64,000 nucleotides of DNA, taken from positions 310,001 through 374,000 of the forward strand of contig SAUG01000056.1 of NCBI GenBank assembly GCA_011316305.1, written 5' to 3'. The notes under the pieces are model-generated. The model made no database searches and was not told where the DNA came from. It saw nothing but the letters and a program-made list of their open reading frames with translations. Positions 13,313 through 27,560 of the stretch are shown piece by piece. The first letter of the stretch is position 1, and each line of letters starts with the position of its first letter. Source of the stretch: Rusavskia elegans (Eukaryota; Ascomycota; Lecanoromycetes; Teloschistales; Teloschistaceae). A program made the translations under genes and the position numbers.

Positions 13313-16300
13313 TATATAAAGTTTCTCTATTATAGATTCAGCTATAGTAGGTTTGGATTTAATAATATAAAAATAAAATATTTGTTCTAGATATATTATT
13401 ATAGAACCTTTAGCCACTCGAGTTTTTTTATTCGATATCTACCAATTATAGCTATTTACTAAAGTAAATAAATTTAATTTTATTTCTATTTATTCGATTA
13501 TCTATAAAGTAAATACATTTTAACTATTTTTCTTTTATTTTCGAAATTTTTATATATTTTATTTAAATATATTTTATTTAGCTATAGAACCTATTATTAT
13601 AATAATCGATAATTAGATCATTCTATAATTAACTCTATATAGATAATAGTATAAACGTATCGAAAGTAATATATACGTAGGTATTTAAATATTAGATAAA
13701 ATAGGTCGTTTAAAACTAAATTTAAAATAGAAAAGCGTCGCTATTATAATATACTCTTAGCTAATTATTACTATAGATATTAATTTCTTCTATTAATAAT
13801 TATTCTATAACTACTATACTATTGGTCCAAAATATAGAGTCGATAAAAACTGAAAAGCGATATAGTATATAGAATACTATATAGAATAACTTTTTATTAC
13901 TATAAACTAATAGTTTTTTTAGTAAATTAATAATAGATCTTAATATACTATAAACGAATTAGAGGTGATTTGTCCGTATACCTAGACTATAGAATAAATA
14001 TAAAAGAGACGAAAAATATTCTATAAATCAATGAATAATTACCTCTAAAAGATAGACGATTTAGTATAGCTTCTATAAACTAGAGCTATTAGAAGCTAAG
14101 AGATCCGATTATACGGTATTTAATCGCGTATTAATAACTATAAAATCGTCTTCTAGATATTTAGTTACTACTAAAACCGAATAAACTAATATAGAGATAT
14201 AGATTAAAGTAGATATATAGATAAAGCGGTAAATATATTAGAATTTATATTATAATATATTATACTGACTAGCTCGTAGAATCTTTTAAAATAAATACGC
14301 GATAGTAATCGCTATTGGATATTAAATATTTACGAATTTCGGAGATTTTATATATACTATTAAAAAGAGTAAAAAAATAATAAATATTAAAAGAATTTAG
14401 ATAAAGACGTAACTATAAAAGATAAAATTATATCTTTATTTTCCAAGAATATATAAGCTAAATATCGGCCTAGATTCTACGTATAAAACTATAGTAGCTA
14501 TAAGCGATAAATAAAACTTCGGAATTAAAAATATATCGGATAGCGAATTTAACTATTACTAAAAAATAATGGATCAAACTATTTATATTTATATATACTA
14601 TACGTATTTAATTTATTATAAAGCGTTTAAGAAGAAAAAAAACTTTAATATAAAAGTTAAACTTTAGTACGCTGATTTCTATAAATATATATAGAATAAT
14701 ACGTACGACCAAATATTATATAAATATAGTAACTTCTATAGATTCTAGTTTCTCTATATATAGATATATTTTTATAACTAAATATCTATAGTAAAAGATA
14801 TATTAGTTAACTTTTATAGAATAGAATATATCTACTAGGATTCTAGTAATTATATATTTATTTTAGCCGATAAAATATAATAGTATAGAGAAATCTTCTA
14901 ATCTACTATCGCTCTATAATTAGAAAGATTAAAGACCGCGAGAAAAGTTAGATTAAATTATTTAATCCCGCCGAATAGTAGAATATTTATCCCGATTCTA
15001 ATCTTTTCCTCGACGAGTAAATATTAGAAAAGGATATTTAGGGAACGGCCTACGCCTACTATCTAGTAAATTTGAAATTAAATAATAACGTATCTATAGA
15101 CTTTCGTTATTTAATTAGTTCGAAAAATAGGCTTTATATAGCTCGAGATAATATAGAATTAATAGTATAACAATCCGAATTATTATAGTAAAAAGAAATA
15201 GTCTAATAAACAATTTTAATTAAAAATATATTTTCCGATAAATATAGATAGGTCTTTAGCTAAAACTATACTCGCTACTAGTAGTTCTATAATTATTAAA
15301 ATCGATATATATATATAATAATAAATTAGTATATATAATATTAAAATTAAAACTTTACTAAAAATAATACTTATTAGTATTTATTTTTCTTTTCGATCTA
15401 GCTAAGTTTTTATCGATCTACTACTATTTATTCTAATAGTAAAATATCGCGTTCGCTTCCGAATTTAAGGGCTAGACCTAATTATCTAAAAAGTTAAAAT
15501 TAAAAGGATTAAATAATAAAACTAATAGATTAACTAAATTTACCGATTAGTTTTTATTATTTTTATTGTTATCGCTAATATAGTCGCGATATAGTATATT
15601 TTTTAGTATTTTATTACGAATTTCCGTCTTTTTTTCTTTTTTAGTTTTATTTATTTCGATATTTTACTAGAGTTTAGTATATAGAGATTAAAATACCTTT
15701 TAATCTTTTCTAAAATAGTATTAATAAAGGATTATTTTCGCTCTAATTATTAATAGGTCGTATAATTTATAATCGCTATAGATTCTATTTATAATAGAAA
15801 ATAATATTTTATTATAATTTCGGATAAAATAGTAGTAAAAATATCGTATACGACCTGTATAAAAATAGAGAACCGAGGTTCTAGTTCGCGCTATTAGTCG
15901 AAGATAGATTTATTTTTTCTAGTTAGACTATAGAAATAGAAAAGAGCTAATAGAAAATAGGTAAATAAAATATATAGTAAATATTCGGGTTATATTTATA
16001 TTATTTTTTATAAACTATAAATCTATTATTGTTTTCATTTAAATACTATAGACTATTTTTAACTAGATAGTCTTTAAATATATCGATTTTCTAGAAATTT
16101 TATTAGCTAGATATTTTTTTTAATTCTAATATAGTTCCGAAAAACCGAACGCGATAGATATAGTACGTTTTTTCAAATATATTTTAATAACTATTTTTCT
16201 AGAATTTACTTTTATTAGTATTCTCGGTCTAAGATATATTATTAAATAGTAATAGACTAAATAATCGATATAATAAAACCGTTTAGCTATAGATTAATTC

Positions 16301-19300
16301 TAAATTACTTTAAATTTTAGTATAGTAGTAGAAGAATTTAGTAAAAGCCGCGTTTAAAGCTTCGAAAAGTTTTTTTTTCTAAAAGACCTGCTTTTTCCGA
16401 AGCTTTACTTTAGTATTTTTAATATATATAAGTAACTTATTGTAGATCTATAAGACGAGATTAATTATAGGTTCTTTAATAATATTTAACGTCTTTATAA
16501 AGATATAAAAAAGCCTAAAGATTTAGATTAGATATTAAATTTAATTCTATTTCTTATTACTAAGTTTTAACTATATAGTATTCTAGTTTTCTAAAATTTT
16601 ATAAATTTCGTTATAAAAGTTAAATATATAGATTAATATATAATACGTCGAATTCTGTTATATATTAATATTCTAAAAAAGAAATAAACCTTTCTAATAA
16701 TAAATTCTTTTCTTTTTAATATTAGATCGTATATTAATTATTAGCGACGTTCGAACTTCGGCTATCTTTATTAGTTATAGCTCGCAGAATTAATTTTTAT
16801 ATTAGCTACTCGCGCTAATCTAGATATTTATTCTCCTAGTCTAAAAAAAGTTAGAAACAGGCCTAAATCGAATACGTCGATATATTCTAACGGCGTATAA
16901 AATGTAGGATTTAATAGAGAATAACTCCGGAACTAGACTATATAGTTAATATAAATAATATAGGACTTTCTAGATAATATAGAACTTTATATAAAATAAT
17001 TCCAAATATAATCTGAAAAGAAAATAGAAACTTTATAGTATATTATATATTCTATAGGATTTTATATAAATAAAGTCCGATTACTATATAGATGGAATTT
17101 AAATAGATTAATAAAATAAATATAGAGAGCTTACTTTAGGTAAAATTATCGGTAGTCTATAATCCGTACTAGTAACGATATTCGGATTAAATATCTTATT
17201 TTAATTTTTTTAAAATTATTTATTATTAGATCTAATTTTAATATAGCCGAATAGTATCTATAGTTCTAGTTAAAATATATATATAAAATACTAAATATAG
17301 ATAATCGAATTTTTAATACTATTAGTACCGGAAGTATAGTCGATCTAAGCGGACTATATAGTAAAGTAGTTATAATTGAAATATTTTTCTAGTCTATATT
17401 ATTCTAATTATTATTATTAATATAAATAATATATTCGGTAAATTATTTAAAGTATTTAACCGCGTTAGAGAATATTATTTTATTATTATCGATATTATCG
17501 GTCGTAATAATAAAGATTCGACTATTAATAAATATTTTTAAAAGATTTCTAAAAAACACTTTAGATATTATAATACCTATATAGTTTTCTAATATAAATT
17601 TAAATCCGATAAAGATCTAATACTAAAGTTAATTTTCGTCGACGAAAAAATCGAATATTAATATATAAGACTAGCGATTACTTACCGCCTAACTATTTAA
17701 TATAATTAAAACTTTGAATTTATTAGAAAGAAATTCTAATAATACTTATTCGATATTAATAATATTATTTATTATCTTATTATATATAGTCGGCGATATA
17801 ATAAAGATTACTTTAGAATCTAAATAGTTTAATATATAAAAGATACTAATATATTCGATTATACTAAAATTCTAATCCGTTATAACTATCTATTATATAA
17901 AAGTTTCCGGGAAATCTTTCCGCGAATACGTTTTTACTAATAGTTTTTTATAGATAAACTATAAAAGTATTAGATATAATATCCTACGTAAAATCATATA
18001 TTTATACACTTGCTTAAATTCGACTTTAATTAATACTAGGCTTTATAATAAAAAAGATTTTATATTTCTTTATTTCGATATAGTTACCTATCGTTAATAA
18101 TCTATATTTAGCGGAAGAATAGCCGATAATATACCCGCAGCGTTTATAGTAAACTTTTAATTTACTATTCGAAATCCGGGTAACTTTATAGAAATATATC
18201 TAAATAATTAATTTTTTAAAACTCTCGAAGTATATATTAAATTATTTATAGTAATTTTTTAGTTCTACGATATTTATAATAGTCTATTCGATTTTATTCT
18301 ACTATACTAGAAACTCGTTCCGGCGGAAAGTTTCGTATAAATAATATTTATAGTTTTTAGCGATAATTTAATAACTATCGGCTAATTTAATAATATTACT
18401 AATAGCCGACTACTAGAAGTTTAGTCCCGCTAATTATTTAAACGATATAGCCTCGCTATTATTCTTAATAATAGATGGTATCTCGAGGATAATAGTTATT
18501 ATATATCTAATTACTAGTATAAAAAAAAATTTTAAAAAATAAATCTTTTTCTATTTATCTTTTTTATTATTTAGAATACTATTAACCTCTCTTACTCTGC
18601 CGTAGTAAGATTTAATATCTAATAATAGTAGTCTATTAGATCGATAGCTTCGCTAAAGGAACTAGTAATTTTAGCTTTTTACTAGCGTTTTTTCAATATT
18701 CCATAACTTTCTCTTTTCGTTTTATCTTCTAGTCTCGTTAAAATTAAAGCTATATTAGCTTAATAATTAAAAGTCTAGAGATACTATATAGAATAATATT
18801 AAAAAACTAGATTATTTTATTTAGCTTTATTCTAATACTAGAAGTACTAGTCTTTAAAGTAATATTTCTTCTATTAACTAATATCTACTTTTTATCCTTT
18901 AACGCTACTTTTCTATTCTTTTACACCGGTATTAAATTTCTTCCTACATTTATCCTAGCTTTTCTCTAGCTATTAAACTAATATCGATAGTCTACGAATA
19001 GTAGTTATAGCGGATTTAGAATAGAAAACTATTTATTTTCGAATATAAATCCTCTATTTTAAAATAGTAGTTACTATATTATAAAAGTTTATTTTTCGAT
19101 TTTATAAGCGATTAGATATATAAGATAATATATTACAGTATTATTTTTTTAATATTAAACTTGATATTAAACTATTAGATATAGACTTATAAAATCGAAC
19201 GTCGATTATTTAAGATAATCTATATTATTCTATAGATAATATTTTATAGCTAAATATATAATCTTAAATATAGTAGAATTTCGGAATAGAAAAATATCGA

Positions 19301-22300
19301 TACTAATATTATATCGATAAGTCTATTAGTTTTACTAATACTAATTTTAGAAATCTTTAGCTATTTTTTTTAACCTATAAAAATATTCTATCGTTAATTA
19401 TTAATATAGAAAATAGATATCGATATTACTAGTAACTTTTAGCTATTAGCTATAATTAACGAAACTACTAATATAATAGACTCTAAAGTCTATACTTCCG
19501 ATTTAGATAAAAGAATAAAAGAATCCTTTTTTTTTCTAGTAATACTACTTTCTAAGCCGACGAGATAATACTATAATAAATACGCGTAGATTTAAATATC
19601 TAATAATTCGATATAAACTTTTAATACGTTATAGTAGAATATAGTATCCGAAAAAATACTTAATATCGCGTCTACCGGATATTATAAACTTATTACGAAA
19701 AAAACTAGATTTTTAAAACCTTTTTTAATAAAGCGAAGTAATATCGACGGTAAGGTTCTATATTAATTTTAAGTCGGGAAAACCGTAAATAGATTTTAAA
19801 AATATAAAAATAGGTTTTAGTAGTATTCTATCTTATATTATCTAAATATATCCGCGTTTCTATATATTCTATAGAAATTAAATACTAAATTACTATTATT
19901 CTAGATATATTATTCCGCGAAATCCGAAATCTATAAAAAATAACCGAGTTAATCCATCTAAAAAGACTATTTTTATAATTTATTAAAGAAATTATAAAAG
20001 TAGAATAGAAAGACGATCTAAAATTCTTATTAATAGTATTTAAAATACTATAAAAGACGGTCGAAGTTTATTTACTAACCGAATTTAAAAGTATAGTTTT
20101 ATTATACGATTTCCGTTTTAATAGAATCTAAATTAACTAAAGGCTGTTATTCAACTATATACTTTCTATATAAAAAAGATAATATTATTATCGAAGGATA
20201 TATAGTTAATTATAACTATTAGAAAATATCGCGTATTTTAAAAAACCTATAATTTATAGGCGTTTATTTCTTTCTAGATAACTAGGCTAGAATATTTAAC
20301 TTTTATCTTTATTAATATAGCTAATTATTACAGTTATATAAATTTCTTAGAAGTATTTCTAATAATAAGATTATATAGCTTCGAAACGCTTTTATATAAT
20401 ACCGACTAACTTTACTAAATACGTTCTCTTTTACTTCGGTTATATTAAATCTTTTTTTTCTAGTAGAAAGGCGAATTATATCGGTAGAGATATAAACGTT
20501 AAATCGCTATTTTATAAAATAATAGACGTAGGCCATCCCCGAAATATTTTTATCTAGTATCTACTTATTAAAGAAAAGATTAGAATCGAAATAAATATCC
20601 TATTAGTATACCGGACCGAATAGCTCGATCTAACTATTATTTCGACTTTTAATATCTTTTATTATTATATATCGATAGGAAATCAGATTTTTCTAGATAG
20701 TTAAATCTATATTATTAAATTCTTTATAAAAAGATAATAATATATCGGGAAAAAAAAAGGTCTGAATAATAATTAGTATATATAATATTTTATAGAATAA
20801 CTATTAAAAGCTATCTTTTTTCTTTTATCGAAATTTAATAACTAAATATCTCGGTATATCAATATGACTATATATAGTAATTCTATAGACGAGTTATTTT
20901 AATATTATTGTTATTTTCCGATTAGTAGTCGAAAGTATATAAAGTTTTACGATAATAGTATATATTAGTATTACGTAATTTATTTTTAAAATATTAAATA
21001 ATTTAGATACAAATAGATTATATCGTTTTAAAGATCTATAGCTATCGACGAAAATATTTTATAGCTTTGCTTTTTATTTTTAAAACCTATAGTTACTCGG
21101 CGGAAACTTCTAGAATTATAAATTTCCTACTATTAGTTATAGCGACTAAAGCTTCGAATAGAGAATCTATCAAATATTAGTTCTATAATTAAATATAATA
21201 TTACTATTTACTATAGCTCGCCTTTTTTTTATCGATATCGATTTAATTCGGATTATTTTTTATAGAATTTAGAATATAGTTTTATATATTAAATAATATT
21301 TCGCTTTTAATAATATAGATAAAGTTATAAATACCTTTAGTATATCTATATATCGGGTTTAACTTCTCGATATATTATAATATTAAAGTATAATTTTCTT
21401 ATCCGTATTTATATACTATCTACGTGGTTTTTTAATACTTCTTTTTTGGTTTTCGGACGTATATTTATAGATAGACTATTTTTTTAGATTAATAATAGTA
21501 TAGTTATAAACTTTATAATCTACCTTTTTAATTTTATTAATCTTTTATTTATTTTCGATATAGCTATTTTAACGGCTTCGCGAGGCGATTATATAAAGGT
21601 TAGTAGAATAATCGTTATTTCTTTTATATTTATCTTAAAGACTAATTAGGCGCCTGGATCTACTATAGTTCGATTATTTAGTATTTTAAAACTAATTAAT
21701 ATCTCGCGTTTTATTTTATATAATAAAAGCCTTTTACTACTTTTAGATATTATAATTATAGTTCGAATATATATAGTAGTACGAGGCGTATTTAATACGT
21801 CTATTCTTTCGAATAATTATTAATTATAAAAAATAATCTATAATTATAGATTTATAGAAATAATAATTTTCGTAGTAGAAATAGTTAACGAGCTAACGAT
21901 ATTAGATCTAGTATCTAATTTTAACGCTACTAGTATCGGTAATATATAAACTTTATTTACCTAAATTTTATTCAAAAGATCTATAATATAACTAGTTTAT
22001 AATCTATTCTATAACGGATAGAAACTATCTATTTTTTAATTCTACTACTATATCCCGCGCTTTTTAAACTAAAAAAGATAAGATTTTAATATGTATAAAA
22101 ATAATAAATATAGACAATAGAAGCCTACTATTAGAAATTAAAAAAATTAATAAAGTACCTACTAAAATTTCGAAAAGAAATACGCGTATAAAGGTCTAGA
22201 TATATCTTCCGAATAGAAAATTAACTATAAATAGTCCGTATATTCGGCGTCTAAAAGCTGGTAGTAAATATATTAATATTTCATTTTATTTTATAAATTA

Positions 22301-23642
22301 TTCTATAGAAGCCTGACTTTTGTTAACTTTAGCGGCCGTATTTCGCGATATTAAAAAGTTATAAAAGAGTATAAATCTACTAATACTATATATTCTCTTT
22401 TTATATTTAGTCCGAGAAATTATAGAAAATCTAAACCCCTAATCTAATAGTCTATAATTCTAAAAACTAGTAGTAAAAGCGTTAAAAGAAATATCCGACG
22501 CTATTTTAATTATATAGTTCGAAGATATATATTAGTTCTAATAATTACTATAACGTTTTCTAATATATTTTAGCTCTAAATTTTATATATATCTATATTA
22601 AGCGCGCTATTATTATATAAAAGGACGCTAAATATCTCGTTTTATTCTATATTCTAGAATATATAATAGCTGGATTATCTTATATATTATTTTATATCTA
22701 TTAACTTTTAAATATATATATTATTTATATTACTATAAATTTATATTTCTTCGGAAAATAAAAAAATATATTCCGATAAATCCGTATTACTTTTACCCGG
22801 ACGATATAAAGTTCTATAAGAAATCTAAAAGACTATTTATAAACTTTTAACGTTTTAAAAATAAAAAAGCGAAATTATTAGTAATAGAAAGGAAATACTT
22901 TAGTATTCGTAGTATAATAGAAAAAGTAAATAAAAAAAATATATTTAGATAGTATCTAAAAGAGAATAGATATATTTAAAACAGCTTTTTATATATAGTA
23001 CGAACAGCGATTTTAAACTTTTAACGCGAAGGAACGTTACGAAGCCGAATAAACGCGGAATAGAGAGTTTATAGAAATATTCGAAAATAACTAGCGCCGC
23101 TCGTCCCGAAATATACTAGCAGGCTAGTAGAGCTAATAATAAAGGAAATTCAGGGGCTAATAGAAAACCAGCTAGTATAGGAAGTTATATAGAAACTAAC
23201 GAAAATATAGAAACGGGTATAGAAAGGAATTCTATAGTTAAAAGCGCTAGTATAGAGATAGATAAAGCTATATAGTAGTAGAACTATATATAGAATAAGT
23301 TACGCGAGTTTTATCCTGTATACTCTACTACTAAAAGCGCTCTAATAAATTCTATTTACATTTTTATCGTAAAATAGTATAAGAGCCGGTTAATTATTCG
23401 AAATTTATATCAATTATTCGAAGATTATCTTTAATTATATATTATAAAAACTTCCTTTTATATATATCTAGATTTTCTAGATTTACTCTATTATTTTCCA
23501 ATCTAAAAATCTATACCACTTTTTTCTATAATATTATCTACTAGATACTAATAGTATAGATTCTAATTTTCAAAACCCAGACCAATCTATATCATTCCGG
23601 CGAGGAACTCTTATATCGCTCGTTAAAAAAGTCGGCGAATAC
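13313..23642. other. 10-kb unclassified RIP-degraded block
   Basis: Continuous AT-rich sequence without recognisable reverse transcriptase, integrase or transposase motifs, LTRs or inverted termini. Plus-strand segments keep long coherent peptides between stops, the clearest at 17515-18065. A Lys/Glu-rich stretch at about 23050-23300 resembles a coiled coil in one plus frame. The length and the single apparent coding strand suggest one large element or several joined ones. I considered telomere-linked helicase-like, Helitron and LINE proteins and could not confirm any. Confidence 0.4.
17515..18065 (+). pseudogene. decayed reading frame in the unclassified block
   Basis: In one plus-strand frame beginning GAT TCG ACT ATT, about 180 codons read as a sensible mixed-composition protein, including the stretches KSDKDLILKLIFVDEKIEY and DTNIFDYTKILIRYNYLLY. 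The frame is broken only by TAA/TAG codons, which fit former Gln or Trp codons changed by C-to-T or G-to-A. The neighbouring frames do not show this. I do not recognise the family. The frame appears to continue upstream and downstream with shifts, so it is probably part of a large transposon protein. Confidence 0.4.
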
Positions 23643-23647
23643 TAGAG

Positions 23648-24050
23648 TGTTACGTCTATAACTCCACAGGAGTACTTACGTTTATTAATCAGATAAACGG
23701 ACTAATAGTTCAATCTAATTAGAGCCGCTAGAGCCGTAGGGCCGCTTCTATTTAATAGGTCGGCTTCGTCGGACGCGTCGGCCCTTTTACTATATATATT
23801 ATTCTTTATTCCTATTAAATAACTTCTTTTATTTATTATTAATATAATTACTAAATACTATCCCATTTCTCTTTTATAATTAACTACGTAACGAAGATAT
23901 CCTATAATATTATAATTTTACCTTTACGGTTTTACGGGACTAGTTACGTTAATCTATACTAGGATTCCTTTACTATTTAGTAGCTCGGACTACGTCTACG
24001 ACTATAGCTTGATTCGAACGTAACGTTCTTTAATATATAGGGATATTATA
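23648..24050 (+). repeat. 5' LTR of truncated family A element
   Basis: Begins TGTTACGTCTATAAC, the only family-A LTR here with its TG start unmutated at the 5' end, and ends GGGATATTATA. About 403 bp against 409-410 bp in the complete copies. It contains the family's repeated AGCCGC blocks. No partner LTR remains. Confidence 0.8.
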
Positions 24051-24614
24051 CTTTAATAATTTACGATATTAGACTCGTTTTTCTGCTCTATAGAGCGAAA
24101 CGATACCATTAAAGCGATAATATTAAATATTTATAAAAGAGATAGAAAATCTTTAAAGCTATAGTTGATTTAAATAAATATCTATTTTATATTATAAATA
24201 AACCAGTTACTAAATAAAATAGTTAAAGTTTTATTCGTAATAATCTATCTAAAAATAATATTTTTTAATTAAATATAGTTTCGTATAGAAGACTATTTTA
24301 ATAATCCGAAAAATTAAAGAAAAAATAAAATATTTTAGATCTTTTATAACTTCGGTAATTAAATAATAAAAATAGAATAATAGAAAGAAAACTAATAATT
24401 ATAAAGTAGTAGAATTTAGTAACTATCTATATTATTTAGTTTAAAACGTTAGTTTATAAGACGGACTAAAAAGATTTAACTCTAAAAACCTATTTCTATA
24501 AAAGATTTAATAATAGAGTTAAAGAAGCTATAGTAGTAATCGAAGAACTAAATTTACTAGTATTACTAATTAAACTAGCGATAAGAATTAATACTTGATA
24601 GTATAAATAATATA

Positions 24615-24797
24615 TTGATAAATAGACGTTTAGTAAAAGAGGACTCATTAAAAGATAGCCTTAAAAAAGATTTAATAGAACTCGATACTACCGAAACTAA
24701 AAGATTACGGACTAAAGCTTATTATTTATATAGAAAGACGGAATATTTTAAAAGAAATTATCTAATCATAAAAGTAATAGAAGTAATCGAATACTAG
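24615..24797 (+). pseudogene. gag-like fragment with decayed zinc knuckle (family A)
   Basis: Sixty-codon stretch of the family-A internal reading frame. It contains AYYLYRKTEYFKRNYL, which is a retroviral CCHC knuckle (C-x2-C-x4-H-x4-C) with all three Cys and the His changed to Tyr, each a single C-to-T or G-to-A step. The same motif, mutated in the same way, occurs in the copies at 37613-37665 and about 59157-59210. It is a remnant of a nucleocapsid-type protein of an LTR retroelement and not a stand-alone gene. Confidence 0.75.
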
Positions 24798-26159
24798 TTC
24801 GAAATAATAAAAAAATTATCTAAAGGAAAAACTAGTAAATATATAATAGAAAATTAGACAGACTACTATAACAATAATTACCTTATCTATTATCTGATAA
24901 AAAAAGGCTAGAATAGTATTCTATAGAACTAAAAAAAACGAAAAAAGTAAAAAAACCGATTATAGAATTTAAATTATACGAAATAGAAAATCCTTTTACT
25001 ATAATATTTTAGATTAAAATCGAATGTTACTAAATAATAGCTTTTATAAATAGAGAGAAAGAAAATAAAATTATAATAGGATTATACGATTAGATTAAAA
25101 GATATATTTAAAAATATCCTCGAAAAAATAATAGAATTATAGAAATCGAAGTTAAAATAAAAAACGGATTTATCGGAATATTAAACTTTATATTAATTAA
25201 TAATCTAAAAGAATATATCGTTTTAGAAATAAACGGAAAAAATTAATTTTAGAAATACTAGCGTAAGAAAGTACTATAGATAGAAGAATGGAACTATAGA
25301 TAATATACTTTCTCGCCTATAAAAATCTTTTATATAAAGAATCTAATATTTTATTAAATAGAGATTATAAATAAATACAAAACTTAGATATAAAATTTAA
25401 GAAAAAAGGCGAAATGTAGAAAATAAAAATCTAGAAAGAATACTATTATCTACTATAGTCGCTAGCAATAAAATACGACAAAAACTAAAAAATATTTTAA
25501 AGATTATAGATAGATTATATTAAAAAACTCTACCGAAATATTATTAAAAAAATAGAATAAATCGAATATAATTTAAATAAGATATACGATTTAAATATAG
25601 AAAAAGAAACGCTAGACCCTATATTAAACGTTTAATTAAAAGATAAAATACTCGGCTGGTCTTTATCTTTATTATTATAGGATAAAATAGTAGCTAAAAA
25701 ATAGAAATTAGTAGAAACTTTAGAACATCCGGATACGACTCAAAATATCGATATATAAATAGGAATTTATTAAAGGAACCGAAATAAATAGCGGAATCTT
25801 TTATTAGATATTCTTTTAACGTTAGATATCTATAGTAGTTAAAAGAAATTAAATCCTTTTGGAAATTATTAAGATTATTCGAACCGAATTTAAATAAAAA
25901 TTTAATAGATATCTTTTACGCGGTTAGTATAAAATTCCCGATTAAATTAAAAGATATAAAATTATTAATTTTATTCAATCTCGATAAAACGCGCTACTCT
26001 TAGATAATAAAACTATTTTCGTTCTTTTTTAAAGCTTTAAAATATTATATAAAGCGAATTTATTTAATAAATAGACGACGAAGATTAGACTCGCGAGTAG
26101 ATAAATTATTATAAATTTCTTTTTAATAGAAATAAAACGACTAAATCTCTTTATTTTTA

Positions 26160-27061
26160 GAACCGTAATCGAGAGGCACCATACTATTACTAAAAAACAC
26201 TATAGTGAATACTAAAAAATACTACTATTATTACTAAAAAACACCATTGTCTAATATAGTATAGATTACTCGTATTAACTAATTAGAAGATACTAATCTA
26301 TAGGGTAAACCTTTAACGTATATAATATTTAATACTGTATACGTTTTTAGTAGTTAAAGTTTAACTTAATCAGTATAATAATTTCCTTTAATATCGTTCT
26401 TTACTATCTCTATCGGCCTAAATCCTCTCTATCGGCCTGAATTATTAACTAAAGAATACTATAATTTTATTATTACTCTTTTAGATATAGAGTACCCGAG
26501 TCTACTATTTATAATATATTACTACCTAGAGCTAATTTTTAGTACTAATAGATCCTATTACCCCGCGCTAAAGATAATAAATAATTATTCTAAATTTTTT
26601 CTTTTTTAATATTATTTTCTACTACCTCTATCGCTATTATAGCCTTTTGAATATAGCTTCTACCTCTACCTACCGATTAGAAGGTTATAGGGCGAGGCTA
26701 GCGAGCGAAGAAGAAATCGGCGAGGCAGTTATAAATAAAGACAGAAAGGCGTTAAACGATAACGTAATATATAATTAAAAGCTTCTAAATATATAGATTT
26801 AAGCGTTCTATAATAATTAAATAAAATAGCTAATTAGCTTTCGTATAGTAAAAATAAATATATATAGGTAAGAATCAGAGCCAAAATCGCTGTATTCGAT
26901 AAAAATAACGAGATAGGAAAGGTAGCGGAATAGCAACTTAGTACTCCGATTAATTAAATTACGTTTAATAAGTATAGTATTTTATAGTAATCTCTATAGT
27001 ATTATTTAGTATCCCTAATGGTATTATTTAGTGATAGTGTGGTGTCTCCCGATTACGGTCC
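26160..27061. mobile_element. T1: terminal-inverted-repeat element (about 900 bp)
   Basis: The left end GAACCGTAATCGAGAGGCACC and the right end TGTCTCCCGATTACGGTCC are inverted copies. Similarity continues inward through CACTAAAAAACAC-type subterminal repeats for about 60-90 bp. The interior (26.3-26.95 kb) has intermediate GC and no clear transposase, so it is probably non-autonomous. No exact target duplication could be fixed (left flank TTTTTA, right flank ATAATA). The left side joins truncated family-A DNA. The right side joins the broken C-terminal end of a host gene. Confidence 0.65.
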
Positions 27062-27560
27062 ATAATAAATTCGGATCTAAATATATTCAATCCCTCGAAA
27101 TTGTCGGAGTTGTTCCACGGTACGTGAATCGAATAGGTTCCACAGTACTCCGTCGACGCCGGGATAGAATACGGATTCGCAAAAGATAATTGAAAGTCGC
27201 TTAAGTCCCGGGTATTGCAGCAGCGACTCGAGCCCCATGAAGTTATAGGTATGCCAGAAGAGTTCGACAGAGGTAATGCACGCCACTTGATTTAGGGTCA
27301 GACTGCTTAGCTAACGTAGGTGGGTTTCGTCCTTAAAGCAGAACTTCAGATGCTCTGCTACATACTCGCGAAGCTCAGGGATACTAGTAGCGAAGAGGTC
27401 GCTGGATCAGCCAATTGGACGATAACGAATTTGGGTCCTGCAAGACAAAAGCAGTGAAGCTACTATCGTCATTCTCTGGCCAGCGATCAGCTAAGACGAG
27501 TTTCCAGATCATGGCTCCGATTTCTGGAGGGATTGTCCGGAAGGTTCCTTCCATCTGCAT
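27062..27560 (-). pseudogene. 2EXR/F-box-like protein, truncated pseudogene (paralogue 1)
   Basis: From ATG at 27560 the frame reads MQMEGTFRTIPPEIGAMIW, the (L/I)PPEI-x-x-MIW signature of fungal 2EXR/F-box-like N-termini, followed by DRWPENDDSSFTAF. A frame change occurs near 27.39 kb. The downstream frame reads IPELREYVAEHLKFCFKDE, an in-frame TAG (probably former CAG), then LSSLTLNQVACITSVELFW and, further on, VFYPGVDGVLWNLF. It ends at 27077, close to the inverted-repeat element T1, which has probably removed the C-terminus: the paralogue at 31063-31756 continues about 45 residues further. The substrate or partner is unknown. Family assignment rests on the N-terminal motif only; homology to the second copy is clear along the length. 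Confidence 0.65.

Larger units (their letters stand above)
23648..26159 (+). mobile_element. family A LTR element, 5' part only
   Basis: Starts with a family-A LTR and continues into the same internal sequence as the complete copy at 36508-39845. The gag-like zinc knuckle lies at about 24713-24770. Homology stops at about 26.11-26.16 kb, where the inverted-repeat element T1 begins, so the 3' third and the 3' LTR are missing. This copy keeps more GC than the other A copies, notably in the LTR around 23700-23790. It contains no reverse transcriptase. Confidence 0.75.

Noticed and set aside
13313..23642. Telomere-linked helicase-like, Helitron, LINE or Starship captain identity for the unclassified block
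   Set aside because: Some peptide runs resembled parts of such proteins, but I could not find a Walker motif, Rep motif, YxDD box or recombinase residues in a consistent frame.
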